Shown: piece by piece, positions 24,249 to 35,168 of the stretch
Layout of the letters: the number at the start of each line of letters is the position of its first letter
How positions within the stretch are numbered: position 1 is the stretch's first letter
From: Heracleum sosnowskyi
Lineage: Eukaryota; Streptophyta; Magnoliopsida; Apiales; Apiaceae
Assembly (NCBI GenBank): GCA_030848705.1
Contig: CM061235.1
Location: 127,890,228 to 127,954,227, forward strand
Length of the DNA stretch: 64,000 bases
Direction: 5' to 3'
Translations under genes and position numbers: made by a program
The notes under the pieces: generated by a model
What the model saw: the letters and a program-made list of their open reading frames with translations, nothing else
Database searches by the model: none
Told to the model about the DNA's origin: nothing

Positions 24249-26763
24249 CACTACTAGAAAAACGTTAATAGACAACGGCTAAAAACCGATGTCTGGAAAA
24301 AATTCGGCCGATGTGTATGTGGGTGTACAGAAAGATCATGACTATAGACATCGGCTTTTAGCCGATGTATTAGAAGTCTCCAGACATCAGTTTCTATCAA
24401 ATTTACGATGTCTTTGCACATGTTTTACATCGGTTTTGTATAAAGATCTAACATAATTTCCCCTCTTTTACATCGTTTTTTAATAGTTTCATTGTAATTA
24501 CATCATATGCCATCGGTTTTGTTAAAATATTTGATGTAATAGACTGTCATATACATCGATTTTTTGGGAAAAACATGGTGGTATATAGTTAAACACATCA
24601 GTTTACTTGGACATTGATTTTCTTGTTAAAAACTGATGTCTCATATTCATGTTTTAGCATGTAGTATTCTTTACATATGCACTCAAAACTCAATCAAACT
24701 AAAACACCAAAATAAGAAAATAGTTAACACTTGCCATTACCAAACACAAAATATACAATCTTTACACCAACTTGCATAACCAAAACAATACATCAAAGTA
24801 CCAAACTAGAAATCGTAATTAACTAGCTTATGAACTAACTATACTTCGACAAGTAAACTAATTGCTCGACAATTTCATTAAGTACAAACTAGCTAGGTCT
24901 TGAGCCGCATCTCTTCAAGCACTTCAGTCTTGTAGATATCCGAGTCTTGTTAAATTTCCGAGTCTTGTTAAGTCTTGTAGATATCCGAGTCTTGTTAAGT
25001 CTTTTAAAAATCAGTATAGTACAAGTCAAGTTTAGTATCAAAGTTTACTTTCCTGAGCACAATAAGTTAGGACTTGTTAAGCATTATCAAGGAAATGGTT
25101 TTAAGCATTGTTTACATACCTTCAACCAATGACCCTGTCCTAGCAGTTTTACAAATAGTGTTGTAAAAGGAGAAAAAAAAAATATTTCTAAATGCTACTA
25201 TGAATTATGGGATAGCCAAATTTGCTGCCAGAAAAATGTACCTCCATCAATGCAGATACAAGCCGTGTAGCAAGTCGATCACCCTCCTTAGAGCATACTA
25301 ATTGATGAAATGCCACCAAGAGCACCAGCAACATCTACCACTAATAGAAAGATAGTGACAAAGCTACCACTAAATGAGTAATCTTACATGAGATGATATG
25401 ATGCATAGATAGCATAATAGTATCAATATACGAAGCAACATAGATGCCGTCAGAAGTATAATACGAATTGCGGCCAACTTTGTTGGAAAAAATCACACCT
25501 CTTAAACACCAAATATACAAACAAAAAGAGAAAAAAAAAATTATGAAATATGTTTAAAGTTCAGATTTTTTTCCTGGTCGAAATCTATTGCAGCCAAAAG
25601 GGAATCATAGTTTTCTTCTTCAAGTGCTTTTGCTTGTGTAAAATGAGGACAAACACACATCTCTAACAAGTGGTATTATAAGTTAAATTCCACCAACTTA
25701 TATATTCTTGTGCAATTTTGCAACTTTGGTCACATATACACACAATTTTTAATTAAACTTAAACTGAAGAAGACATTGATAAGGTGAAAGTGCAGAAGCT
25801 ATACCGGATCTGCCTTCAACAGACAAAACAATACGAGATTGTCAGCTCAAACTACACAACAATCAAATATAATGATGTACCATATCTACTCATATATACA
25901 GAAACAATGTATACACATAAGCGCGCGCACACACATGTATGTTACTTAAAACCGAGAATTACCAATTCCAAGATCGGGATGTATGATGCCGATGTTTAAC
26001 TTTAATCCACCCTTTTTCACCATCACCTCCTTCCCTGGATCAGTAGCGAGCTACAATTAAATAAAGAATTATAATTCACAGTGGCAAACATGTCCTAAAT
26101 CTCTCACAAAAATCTTTGGAAAATAAAACAATGAAAATACCATTATTATTGTTTTCTCTGCACCGCTTCTCTCCGTATCGAAGCAACTCGAAAACAATCG
26201 CCTAATTTAGTTTCCAGCGAATAAGACGGAGATTTAGGGTTCTTCTTCTTCTAATTGAGAGATGATAGTCGAGAGATTGTGTTTAATTGATAGTTAATTG
26301 TAGAGTTAAGTTAGGGTTTGGGTTTGTGTTTAATTGTCGGAGTTGAGTTAGAGTTGGTCGGGGCTGAAAGGTTTTTGGGGGAAAATATTTGTGTTTTAGG
26401 ATTAAAGATTTAGGGTTGAGAGATTTTTTTGAGAGAAAATGTTAGTGTGTGTGTTTTGGGTGAAAATGGTTGTGTTTTTAGGGGGAAATGTTTTGGGGGA
26501 TAAGGGGGGAAACGTTTTGGGGAGGGGGAATAAAATTTTCTAAGGGGAAATGTTATATTAGAAAGGGGGGGGGGGGGAAATATTGGCGCATATTTTTTAT
26601 TTTTCTAAATATACATAAAGACATCAGCTTTTTTAAGAATCGATGTCTAGAAAGCTATTTAACATCGCTTTTAAAATTTCTGATGTTAAAAATATATTTA
26701 ACATCAGTGGTTTTCTTAACCGATGTAAAAGAGGCGATGCCTATTAACGTTTTTCTGGTAGTG
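24249..26763. mobile_element. CACTA (En/Spm) element, non-autonomous, 2515 bp
   Basis: Ends CACTACTAGAAAAACG (left) and CACTACCAGAAAAACG (right, reverse strand), with a 3-bp target duplication CTG at 24246-24248 and 26764-26766. Both subterminal zones hold many copies of ACATCGG/ACCGATGT in both orientations, the usual transposase-binding repeats. No TNPA/TNPD-like ORF is visible. The interior includes a 13-base G run at 26565-26577 and GT-rich leader-like sequence near 26220-26480 of unknown origin. Confidence 0.85.
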
Positions 26764-26766
26764 CTG

Positions 26767-26842
26767 CCTTGCAATTATAATATCTACGACCTCAAACCTT
26801 CCAGGTTGGGTGAAGAGTTGCTATTTTACATGTATGACTTGG
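26767..26842 (+). other. Unidentified sequence between CACTA and hAT elements
   Basis: This short piece is open in the plus-strand frame ending NYNIYDL...YMYDL and seems to continue across both insertions: left flank 24213-24248 and right flank from 27735. It could be a fragment of an older gene or repeat. I do not recognise a family. 27735-28000 beyond it shows nothing else I can name. Confidence 0.25.
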
Positions 26843-27726
26843 CAGAGATGTTTAAAAAGTCTGAAGCCTGAAAATTTGATTCGAAAAAAAGCCCGAAAAG
26901 TCGAGCTTGAAAAAAGCCCGGTCCGGTTCGGCCTGGCCCGATGGCCTTAAATGGACTTACTATTTTTCATCAAGCTCGGCCCGGTCCGAAACCCGAAAAG
27001 CCCGGTTAAAATCCCGGGCTTTTAAAAAGTCCGGATACAGTCCGGGCTTTAAAAAGCCCGAATAAAGCTCAGTTCGGCCCGGATAAAAGTTCGGGCTTTT
27101 TGAGAGATCCGAATAAAAACCCGATTTTTATGGATAAAATCTGAAAATTGAAAATATTTTAAATAAATTTCAAGAATATTATACCTAGCAATAGAGGGAA
27201 TGCGAAAAATCATGAGCCTAGAAGAATCAACAATATGTTGGACAAAACCTTCTTTCCAGAAGATTTATTGAGTGTAGTATATGTGCTTCTTGAAATGACC
27301 ATGTACGAGAAGATTTATATGGCTCACGGCCAGATTAAGTTCAATAACGCACATAATGAGTCGAAAATTCCTGAGTTGAACTGATGTTTAATGATAAAAC
27401 ATTAGGCTAATAGTTTTTAAGTATTAGGTATCGTGGTGTCTTTTATTATATATTCTGGATTCTAATAGTTGTGGGGTGTAGCTCTTTAGGGATTGTTTTT
27501 TTTTTTTTTTGGTAAAACTTGGCAAAAAAAAAATATATATATAAATTAAAAAAAGCCCGGATAAAAGCCCTACTCGGCCCGAGGGCCTAAAACGGACCTA
27601 GTATTTTAGATAAAGCCCGACCCGACCCGATTTTTGAAAAAGCCCAGCTTGGCCTGATTGTTAAAAAGCCCGGAATTTTTAAAGCCCGAATAAAGCCCGG
27701 CCCGAAGCGCTTTTTGTGCATCTCTA
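26843..27726. mobile_element. hAT-like non-autonomous element, 884 bp
   Basis: Imperfect terminal inverted repeats: left CAGAGATGTTTAAAAAG, right TAGAGATGCACAAAAAG on the reverse strand. Flanking 8-mers TGACTTGG (26835-26842) and GGACTCGG (27727-27734) match at 6 of 8. Both subterminal zones are packed with AAAAAGCCCGG-type repeats, typical of hAT elements. The centre (about 27190-27390) includes a short open stretch (about 50 codons, DLLSVVYVLLEMTMYEKIYM) that may be captured or decayed coding sequence. Confidence 0.6.
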
Positions 27727-28039
27727 GGACTCGGTCTTCCAGAAATGCTTTAATGAGAGATTAAGTTTTCTGGAATTAATATAAGAGAAAGAAATGTATG
27801 ATTTTTTCTGTGTGATAATCAAGACACTCACGCACCTATCTTGTAGAGTATTTGACAATATTCTAGTAGACCGAGAGATCAGCTGTATGATTTTGTATCA
27901 ACCTATTGTAGTTGCACATAATGATGCATCTATATGGATACCTACATGAGCTTCACATTTGGAGAGTTTAACGTTTATATATAATGTTATAACCATTTGT
28001 TTCAGAGTCAATAGTGTGTCTGTGAAGGTACTGTTGCTG

Positions 28040-28603
28040 TCACTTGTCCAGGTGGCTCGAGTCCAGGAGAAACGGTTCCAACTTCCACCTTGTTGTCCTC
28101 CCTACTAAAAACGTTTGCTTAAAATACTTGAAGGGCTTCAACAACGATGACAACAACAACAGAGCTTGTTCCTCGTCTTTCATCGGCTCATCAACATTAG
28201 CCAGATGACATACTAGCTGATTAAAACAACTAATGTGATCATGGAGACTACTTTCTTCATCCAGTTTTAAAAAGTACAACTCCATCTTCAAATTAAGTCA
28301 GTTGGTCAACGACTTCGAAACATATATGCTTGCTAACTTGTCCCATATCTCCTTTGGTGTCGACTCCTTCAACACGTTATATCTCACATCGGGTGCAAGT
28401 GCCAGCCTGATTGTACTCGCCGCTCTCTTCTGGATCTTCGCCCAATCTGCATCACTCATCTTTTTTGGTTTTGCCTTCTCCAAGGCATCATCAAGTCCTT
28501 GTTGAATTAACACATCCTTGACGGTTAATTGCCACAAAGTGAAATCCGTCTTCCCATCATACTTGGGTGCATCATTCCTTAATGACTTTAGATCTTCCAT
28601 CAA
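28040..28603 (-). pseudogene. Element D Copia gag remnant
   Basis: The N-terminal gag domain (UBN2/DUF4219 type) starts at ATG 28603: KYDGKTDFTLWQLTVKDVL, DADWAKIQKRAASTIRLAL, EIWDKLASIY. A TGA at 28298-28300 interrupts the frame, which then resumes (LYFLKLDEESSLHDHI, LLSSLLKP) to 28040. Nothing downstream (zinc knuckle, pol) was found, so the element is truncated near 28000. Its 5' LTR lies at 28901-29367. Confidence 0.8.
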
Positions 28604-28884
28604 GCCAAGAAAAGATCAACTCACGACCAACTATCCACGCGCAAACAGTCAACTTCGGACACCATAAATCACACCCTCCCGAACCCAAAATCCGATCTCT
28701 ACTATTCAGATTTTAGATATTGATGTAACACATCTACTGTCCGAAAATCAGGACGATCTGACCACGGATGACTCCGAAATCGTCAATTCTTCAACAACTG
28801 CGCAGACCAGAAAATTCCTGCGAATTTTCGTAATTACTTCGTGATTGCCTTCTCTTTAACGCCGAATCTATTCCTCGAACCCAA

Positions 28885-28897
28885 GCTCTTGATAGCA
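28885..28897 (-). other. Element D degenerate primer-binding site
   Basis: The plus strand reads GCTCTTGATAGCA, a degraded form of the complement of the initiator tRNA-Met site, placed three bases from the LTR edge. Confidence 0.45.
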
Positions 28898-28900
28898 TTT

Positions 28901-29367
28901 TGTTAGGATCACATCAACTATAGATCATCGTTAATCAAACACAATAACAAACACGAAAGTAAAGAATACAACAATTTAACGTGGAAATCCCTCAAGGGAG
29001 GGTAAAACTACAAATCCACTATGAATGTATTACAAGATTGGAATCGCTACCTCACTCAACACTCTTGAATACAATCACCTCACCTTGATTACAAAAGCTC
29101 TCTCTTGTATATCGCACACAACTCTCTAACTTTTGAAATACTTCAAAACCCCTACAAATATCTATATTTATAGGCACCACAAATATTTTAATCATAATAT
29201 ATCTCAATTCTATTTGTGACAATTACCATCTTTTCTTATCTTGGATAGAAATCTTCCACAATTCTTATCTCTACGAGAATAAGACTTTCCTCAATTATCA
29301 CAACTTAGAATACTGCTCATATAATAGTATTTTTAACTTATTTAGGAATTCGGGGCGGACCCCAACA
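28901..29367 (-). repeat. Element D 5' LTR, about 467 bp
   Basis: Bounded by TGTTAGG and CCCAACA, next to the primer site and upstream of the gag remnant on the minus strand. It contains the ACGTGGAAA block often seen in plant Copia LTRs, and resembles the solo LTR at 30388 in layout. The outer edge could lie two bases further. Confidence 0.65.
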
Positions 29368-29480
29368 CACCATAGATCGGTTCTTTAAATGAGTGACCAG
29401 TTCGACTCTCCTTTTGTGACTTGGACGGGTTTCTGCATGGATTGGAGGTTTGATGCATTATATTCCATCAGGTAAGACAA

Positions 29481-30312
29481 TCTCCAACCCATGACACTAA
29501 AATACTGTCACTATAACACTATTTTGGTGTCAAAAAGACACTATCCATAAAATGTACTTCAACCCATTGACAATAATTTGACACTAAAAGGAATCTTTCA
29601 CATTAAAATTGGAATATTCTAACTATTTATTTTATTTTTATATTGTCAATAAAATTTAAAGTTGAAAAGTACAAAAGAATAAGTTCAATAGGACAACAAA
29701 GAATATAATAATACGAGGATAAAATTTTATAAAATTGTGCATATTTTTTTATCCTATTTTATTAAGTTTTAGATCATAACTAATCAAATATTATTTATTA
29801 TTAAATAATAAATTATACGCAAATGGTGATTTTGTTTTATAAGAACTCATAGAGACCTAATTTCATTGTTAGCAGGACTATATTCATATTTCAACCCAAC
29901 ACGAAATCACCATAACAATGATGAATATAGTGTCAAAACAACTTCAATGCAACACTAAAATAGTGACCCAAGGGCACCAAATGAGTTTTGGGTCACTAAA
30001 TTTGGTGATAAAAGTACATTCGGTGATCTTTTGACACCAAATTTGGTGACTTTCATAATTTCCCACTATACCCTTATATTTGTTAATAAAACAAGTTTTT
30101 TCTTGTCCTATTGAACTTATTCTTTTGTATTTTTCAATTTTAGATTTTATTGACAATATAAAAATAAAAGAAAAAGTTAGAATATTTCAATTTTAATGTG
30201 AAAGATTTCTTTTAGTGTCAAATTATAGTGTCAATGGGTTGGAGTACATTTTATGAATGATGTTTTTTTGACACTAAAATAGTGTTATAGTGACACTATC
30301 ATGGGTCGGAGC
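29481..30312. mobile_element. Foldback/MITE with arms of about 200 bp
   Basis: Left arm 29481-29698 and right arm 30112-30312 are inverted copies with scattered differences; for example GACACTAAAA..AGTGTTATAGTGACA pairs across, as does GAATAAGTTCAATAGGACA. The loop holds a 198-bp block (29694-29891) nearly identical to 22605-22801 of the Helitron, then a GGTGAC/TTTGGTG-rich segment. No ORF. Transcripts through it could form a long hairpin. Confidence 0.6.
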
Positions 30313-30387
30313 CGGTCCAAGAAACAAAATTCTGTACGCACTATGGCTTTTAAAATTGGGATTGTTTTATCATTCTTGAGTCGATTG

Positions 30388-30915
30388 TGTTAGGTTTAGG
30401 GGCTACACATCAATACGAGATTCAAACAAACAAACAAAGCAAAGCACACAAACAATATATATGACGCGGAAACAACCACGTCCCAACTTGTATTATTAAT
30501 CAAAACAGTTATCAATAATACAATCAATCTCACCAACGGTGTATCACTCACACGATACTCAAGCCAAACAATGCTCAAGCATCTCCCACACAATACCTAA
30601 GACGATTACATCTCTTAAGCACTCATCAAACAAATACAATATGACTCTGTTTATATAGCCATCCAAAACTTAGCCACCAAAACTTGCCATACTTGTTATA
30701 CAAGACTTACCATACTTGTTATACAAGACTTTTTATTCTTGGTACCTAATTCCCTAATTTAATCATGACCAAGACATACCATATATAATAATTGTCTATC
30801 CATACAATTATTAACATACATAATAATTGTCTACCCATACAATTATTACCAAAACAGTCTTAATCACCCAAATTCATATTACCATATTGGGTTGAACAAC
30901 CGGTCAAACCCAACA
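30388..30915 (-). repeat. Copia solo LTR, 528 bp
   Basis: TGTTAGG...CCCAACA ends, flanked by a perfect 5-bp duplication GATTG at 30383-30387 and 30916-30920. No internal element sequence is attached. This is the product expected from recombination between two LTRs. Orientation is guessed from similarity of layout to the element D LTR. Confidence 0.75.
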
Positions 30916-30920
30916 GATTG

Positions 30921-31911
30921 TTATACTTTTTATGTTTTAACTTTGTTCTTTAACCATCTGATCTTGAGCCCAAAGAATAATTGATTGATTTATTCACCCA
31001 TTGTATGGTGGGAGTTTTATTCTAGTTATACTATTTTGTCGAAACGAGTCGTTTTGACACAGTATAAAACGACACAGTATGAGGGAAATAATTATGAGAT
31101 GTGGGGCTGTAACGGTGATTTCTTTCCTCCTGCGAGATGATGACACGTGGACCGGTGATGGGATAGAAATACATCAAGATAAGAAAGACATTCTGAAATC
31201 ATGAGATGTTCTTTTATTTTATTTCCTTCTCTCTTGTAGTTCTATAACTTGTAGCTCAAGTTGTACTTCCTTTTTACCAGTAATCCATATTTGTTTGTGT
31301 TTATCCTTTAATTTGGTTGTTTCCTTGCATTTTGTTTAATTACAAAAAATTACAAAACAAAGTCGTTGGTTACATGTTCTTAAGTTTAATTAAGACTATA
31401 ATTCTTGTGATAATTAGCTGTGTATGTCGTAACGAAGTTGAATGGACAAATTTCAACAATGCTTAAATATAAGGTCTTCGTAGCATAACTGGCATTAGTA
31501 CATGTTAAGTAACCGGTAGAGCAACCGGTTTCTTTAAGATTTTAGAGCAACCAGTTAATTAACATGGTATATCAGAGCTCCGGCGGGAGAAATGACTCAT
31601 GTTCGACTCCCTGTGACCTTACTTAATATAATCCTGGTAAGATCTTACTCTAACATCTTGAAATTTTAGAGCAATTGCTTATTTAATAGTACATCATTCG
31701 GCGACAATGTATATATTACAAACTCAGACACTCCACTCTAGTAGTGGTTTTATGATAACACACTTGTACTTAAACCAGACCTGGGAATTCACACTCATAA
31801 AATACAGTTTAGACACTCAAGGAAAATTAACAAGCACTCAATGCATAGAGAGAAGAATTAAGTAGCCAAGATATATATTAACACAGACACACCCTAGATA
31901 CTAGAAACTTA
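30921..31911. other. Intergenic, downstream of the ankyrin gene
   Basis: No ORF with family similarity. At about 31480-31680 a SINE-like stretch has GGTATATCAGAGCTC and GTTCGACTCC, the latter resembling a tRNA B box, but ends and target duplications are not clear. A polyadenylation region for the minus-strand gene would fall just left of 31912. Confidence 0.4.
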
Positions 31912-34492
31912 TCACCGAACTGACAGCACCCGCACCAACTCAGGAGCTGAAACACGAGACGATGAAGTTTCTGCTGCAGAGGGGTTCGCGTTAGTGTTTT
32001 CTAAAGATTGATGAGAAGTTGTACATTTAGACTGAGGAATATAGGACCACCATTTCATGATTGTGTACTTGAATGTTCCCATCAGCGATAAGTAGAGAGG
32101 CAAATATATGACTGCAAAGACGGTGACTGGGAGAAATGCAACCAAGTATAAGATAATTCTTGTCCATTGTTGGTTATTTCGTATCATAAGAATGACCGTA
32201 GCTGCAAATGCTAGCATCATCATTGACACGGATAAGATCAGACACGTTATTCCAAGCATCAACTGTTGAGGAAGAGACTGTTTGAAGTCTCTTAAACGGA
32301 ATGATGAAGTTAAGATCGACAGGAAGATAACAACAGATGTCAAACAGAATGTAAGAGACAGAACATCAGTGATGGTAAATAACACGAAGAATGGTTGGTT
32401 GAGAAGAACCGGAGAACCATCTGCTTCCTTCGAACCTCCTGGTACTGTGTAGGCAGCTGCAAAGGCTACAGTAGCAATGAGTACAGCAACAATGGAGCAA
32501 TTTTCTGCTGTGCGCTTTAGCCATTCTTGGGATCTTTCACGCAATGGTTCTTTATTCAGAGCTAATAGCTCCTCAGCTGTTTCTCCATCTTTGTTCGTGT
32601 GCTTGTGGAAGTGTGGCCTGATGACTTTGCTTATTTGCTGTAAGAATATCATTGAGGACAAAACTAAGAGTAATATGTAATTTAAGTAATGACTGTACTG
32701 GTACTTGTAAAAGGAGAAACCATCAATAAGTTCATTGTTTTTTTTCTGATGCTGAATGCAATGGATGAAATACTGAATGTTATTAGATGACGAACTCTAT
32801 CAGCTTTAAGATGCAGGAGTATGACCTACTAGTTTCTATTATATATGTCTTAAGTTTCTATTATTATGTTACCTCAAATAATAACAAGTCATCTTGCAGT
32901 TGGAAAGAAGGGCTCTGCTTTTCAGTCTGCTGCACATCTTCATTAACTATCTTTTTCCCAACCATATGCAGAATAGAGTTACCTTTTACATCACATTTTC
33001 TTATCAGCCTTCTCATTGGAACTTCCATGGTCTCTTCACCATCTTAAATATCTCCATTTGTCTATACTTGATCGCTATGTGTAAAATGCATCTCCCATCT
33101 TCATCAATATGCTCAACTGCCTGAGGATGAACCTCCAGAATTTTCTCAACAATTTCAAAGCAGCCTGTTTGGGTTGCCAAAAGCAACGGAGTCTGTTGTT
33201 TCTCGGCTTTCTTCTTCTCAAGAGCCTTCTCCTTCTCCGTTTTCTCTTTGATCTCGGTTTTGTTCTCATCAACATTCTTGGTTTCATTTTGATCAACTAC
33301 AGATTTTGTAATTGTCCAAGATGTATCTTTAGGAATTAAGATGTCCGCAAGCTCTACAACTGTACGGTATGTTTTCCTTTTCTTGACCATTTCGTCCCAC
33401 CAGGGCACGCTGAAAGGTGAAGCAACTTCGCAAAAAAAAAAAAAAAACACAGAAGGTCCTTAGCCAAGTAGACTTTAACTAGTGGTAAAATGCAACTACT
33501 ACAGTCTTATATATTAAAATTACCTTCATGCAAATAACTGCGATCATCATCATCATCAGAACTGTTATTGATTCCTGAAACCACCAAAGTTATGTACTTA
33601 AAAGTGTATGATCATGGACAACTTGATGAAATATTAATGTGCTACTGTGCACTAACCATTCACTACAAAACACAAGCATTTTAATCAAACTTACTCCAGT
33701 CGATAATTTTCATCAGACATCCTCTACCACGGAACTGGAACACTGCCGGATTGCAGGCAAGAAGTTGAAGAGCAGTCAGTCCATCACTGTCTGTTTTGTC
33801 AAATAAATACTCGTACTTCTTCGCAATCCAAATTGCCAAATCTGTTTAATATTAGTTTCATAACACGTTAATTTGGCACATGTTCGTGTCTAATGTACAT
33901 AAGATGAGATTGTATTCACATATTATATAAACAGACGGAATAAATAGAAAAAGGCAAGTAAAGGAAATGAGATTTCCAGACCAAAATGTTCAGCTGCAAT
34001 GGCTGCATGAAGTATAGTACTGCCATCAAATTTTCTTTGAGCCGCCTTGAGATCCTCTACATTAATTAAAGTCTGCACTAAACAATCATCAAGAAACTTG
34101 AACATCTTCATTTGTCCATAACGTGCTGCGCGAAAAAGTGCATTCTCCTTGTTGTTGTTCCTTATGGTTAATAACTGTGGTTGCAGTTGCAGTATCATTT
34201 TTGCAGCAGGAAATAACTTGTCATATGTGGCCGCCTCATGGAGAATGGTGTTTCCACCTGAATTTTGACGGACCAATAAAGCAATGTGTTGGGAAGACAA
34301 AGTTTTGATCAATCTTAGAACCAACTCTAGCTGCATGGAATACAAGGCCAAATGGAGAATTGTGTCGTTGTGGATGGTTACTACGTGCAGTGGACCATCA
34401 GCCACCAAAAGTTGTCGTAGCTTAAGAACTTGGGTGACATCCCTACGAATGACTGCATTGTATAATTGCTTATTGTCTATGGTGGCATCCAT
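31912..34492 (-). CDS. Ankyrin-repeat, PGG-domain membrane protein (ACD6/ITN1-like), frameshifted
   Basis: Five exons on the minus strand: 34492-33982, 33841-33695, 33574-33524, 33425-32873, 32637-31912; about 661 aa. Ankyrin repeats lie in exons 1-2 (NDTILHLAL, GNTILHEAA, GSTILHAAI, GLTALQLLA) and exon 4 (QTPLLLATQTGC, GRCILHIAI). Exon 5 carries the PGG domain (EWLKRTAENCSIVAVLIATVAF... YTVPGG) and four membrane spans. Family members are plasma- or endomembrane proteins in defence and stress signalling. Exon 1 uses a weak donor (GTCTGG). In exon 4 near 33020-33030 the coding frame shifts by a net two bases between the ...IFKMV block and the MEVPMRR block, after which family-like sequence continues to exon 5. 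So the gene is either a young pseudogene or holds a sequence error. A Glu/Lys-rich charged linker lies at the start of exon 4. Confidence 0.82.
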
Positions 34493-34572
34493 TTGAGTCT
34501 AGTATACCAGGACGCTTGTGATACAGAGTTAAATGCTATTAGGCAGCTAGAGTGCACATACAGATGCATGCC

Positions 34573-34580
34573 ATATATAA
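34573..34580 (-). promoter_or_regulatory. TATA-like box of the ankyrin gene
   Basis: TTATATAT on the minus strand, about 81 bases upstream of the ATG, leaving a 5' leader of about 50 bases. The best TATA candidate in this upstream region. Confidence 0.4.
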
Positions 34581-34869
34581 CAAAAATGTTTGTGAGATAT
34601 AAATAGCTTACAATACAATTAAGGGATATATTCATTGAAAAATGATTATAGATCCACATAATTGAAGCAGCACATTGCAGCAGGGGACCTATAAAAAGTT
34701 AAAAGAATAATATTTGTCGACAGACTTGTCAATTTTTAGAAACTTTATCTTCTTCTTGAAAATAAATTTAAGTATGTGATTCCCATATACTGTACAAGGA
34801 ATCTGGTTAAGTGTAAAGCGAAACAGGAATCTGGAAAGCAGCACAAATGAGAAACACACTGCCTATATA

Positions 34870-35168
34870 TTACGTTGAAATTATCTGTATCTACCTGATA
34901 TTGTTGAGAGAGAATAAAGATATGAAATGTTAAAGATATGAAATGTTTACTCATTTCAGTTAAGAAAACTTGTACAATTGTGTTTTGATATATATACAAC
35001 TTGAGGTCCTATTATGTTATTCTAACCAACTCTGACCAAGTCAAACCATCATATTAAGCTATTTGTGACTTTGTATTCTTATATGCTAATTTTAGTTTAT
35101 TTTGAATAGGCTGCACATTACTCCAAATTACATTTGCATTTGCTGAATTAATAGCAGATATATCTTCA
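34870..35168 (-). repeat. Element E 3' LTR
   Basis: About 299 bp. Compared with the 5' LTR it has a 16-bp local duplication (TTAAAGATATGAAATG) and about 10 extra bases near 35030. Confidence 0.75.

Noticed and set aside
26565..26577. G homopolymers (also 63749-63761, and a C run near 35199-35209) as G-quadruplex signals
   Set aside because: Single uninterrupted runs next to transposon ends or polypurine tracts; likely slippage and assembly-sensitive.
26488..26871. 127-aa ORF across the CACTA right end
   Set aside because: It begins in low-complexity G-rich transposon DNA, crosses the CACTA end and runs into the hAT element; not a gene as it stands.
31480..31620. tRNA gene
   Set aside because: Only a B-box-like GTTCGACTCC and a TATCAGAGC block; no cloverleaf could be drawn. 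At best a SINE-like relic.
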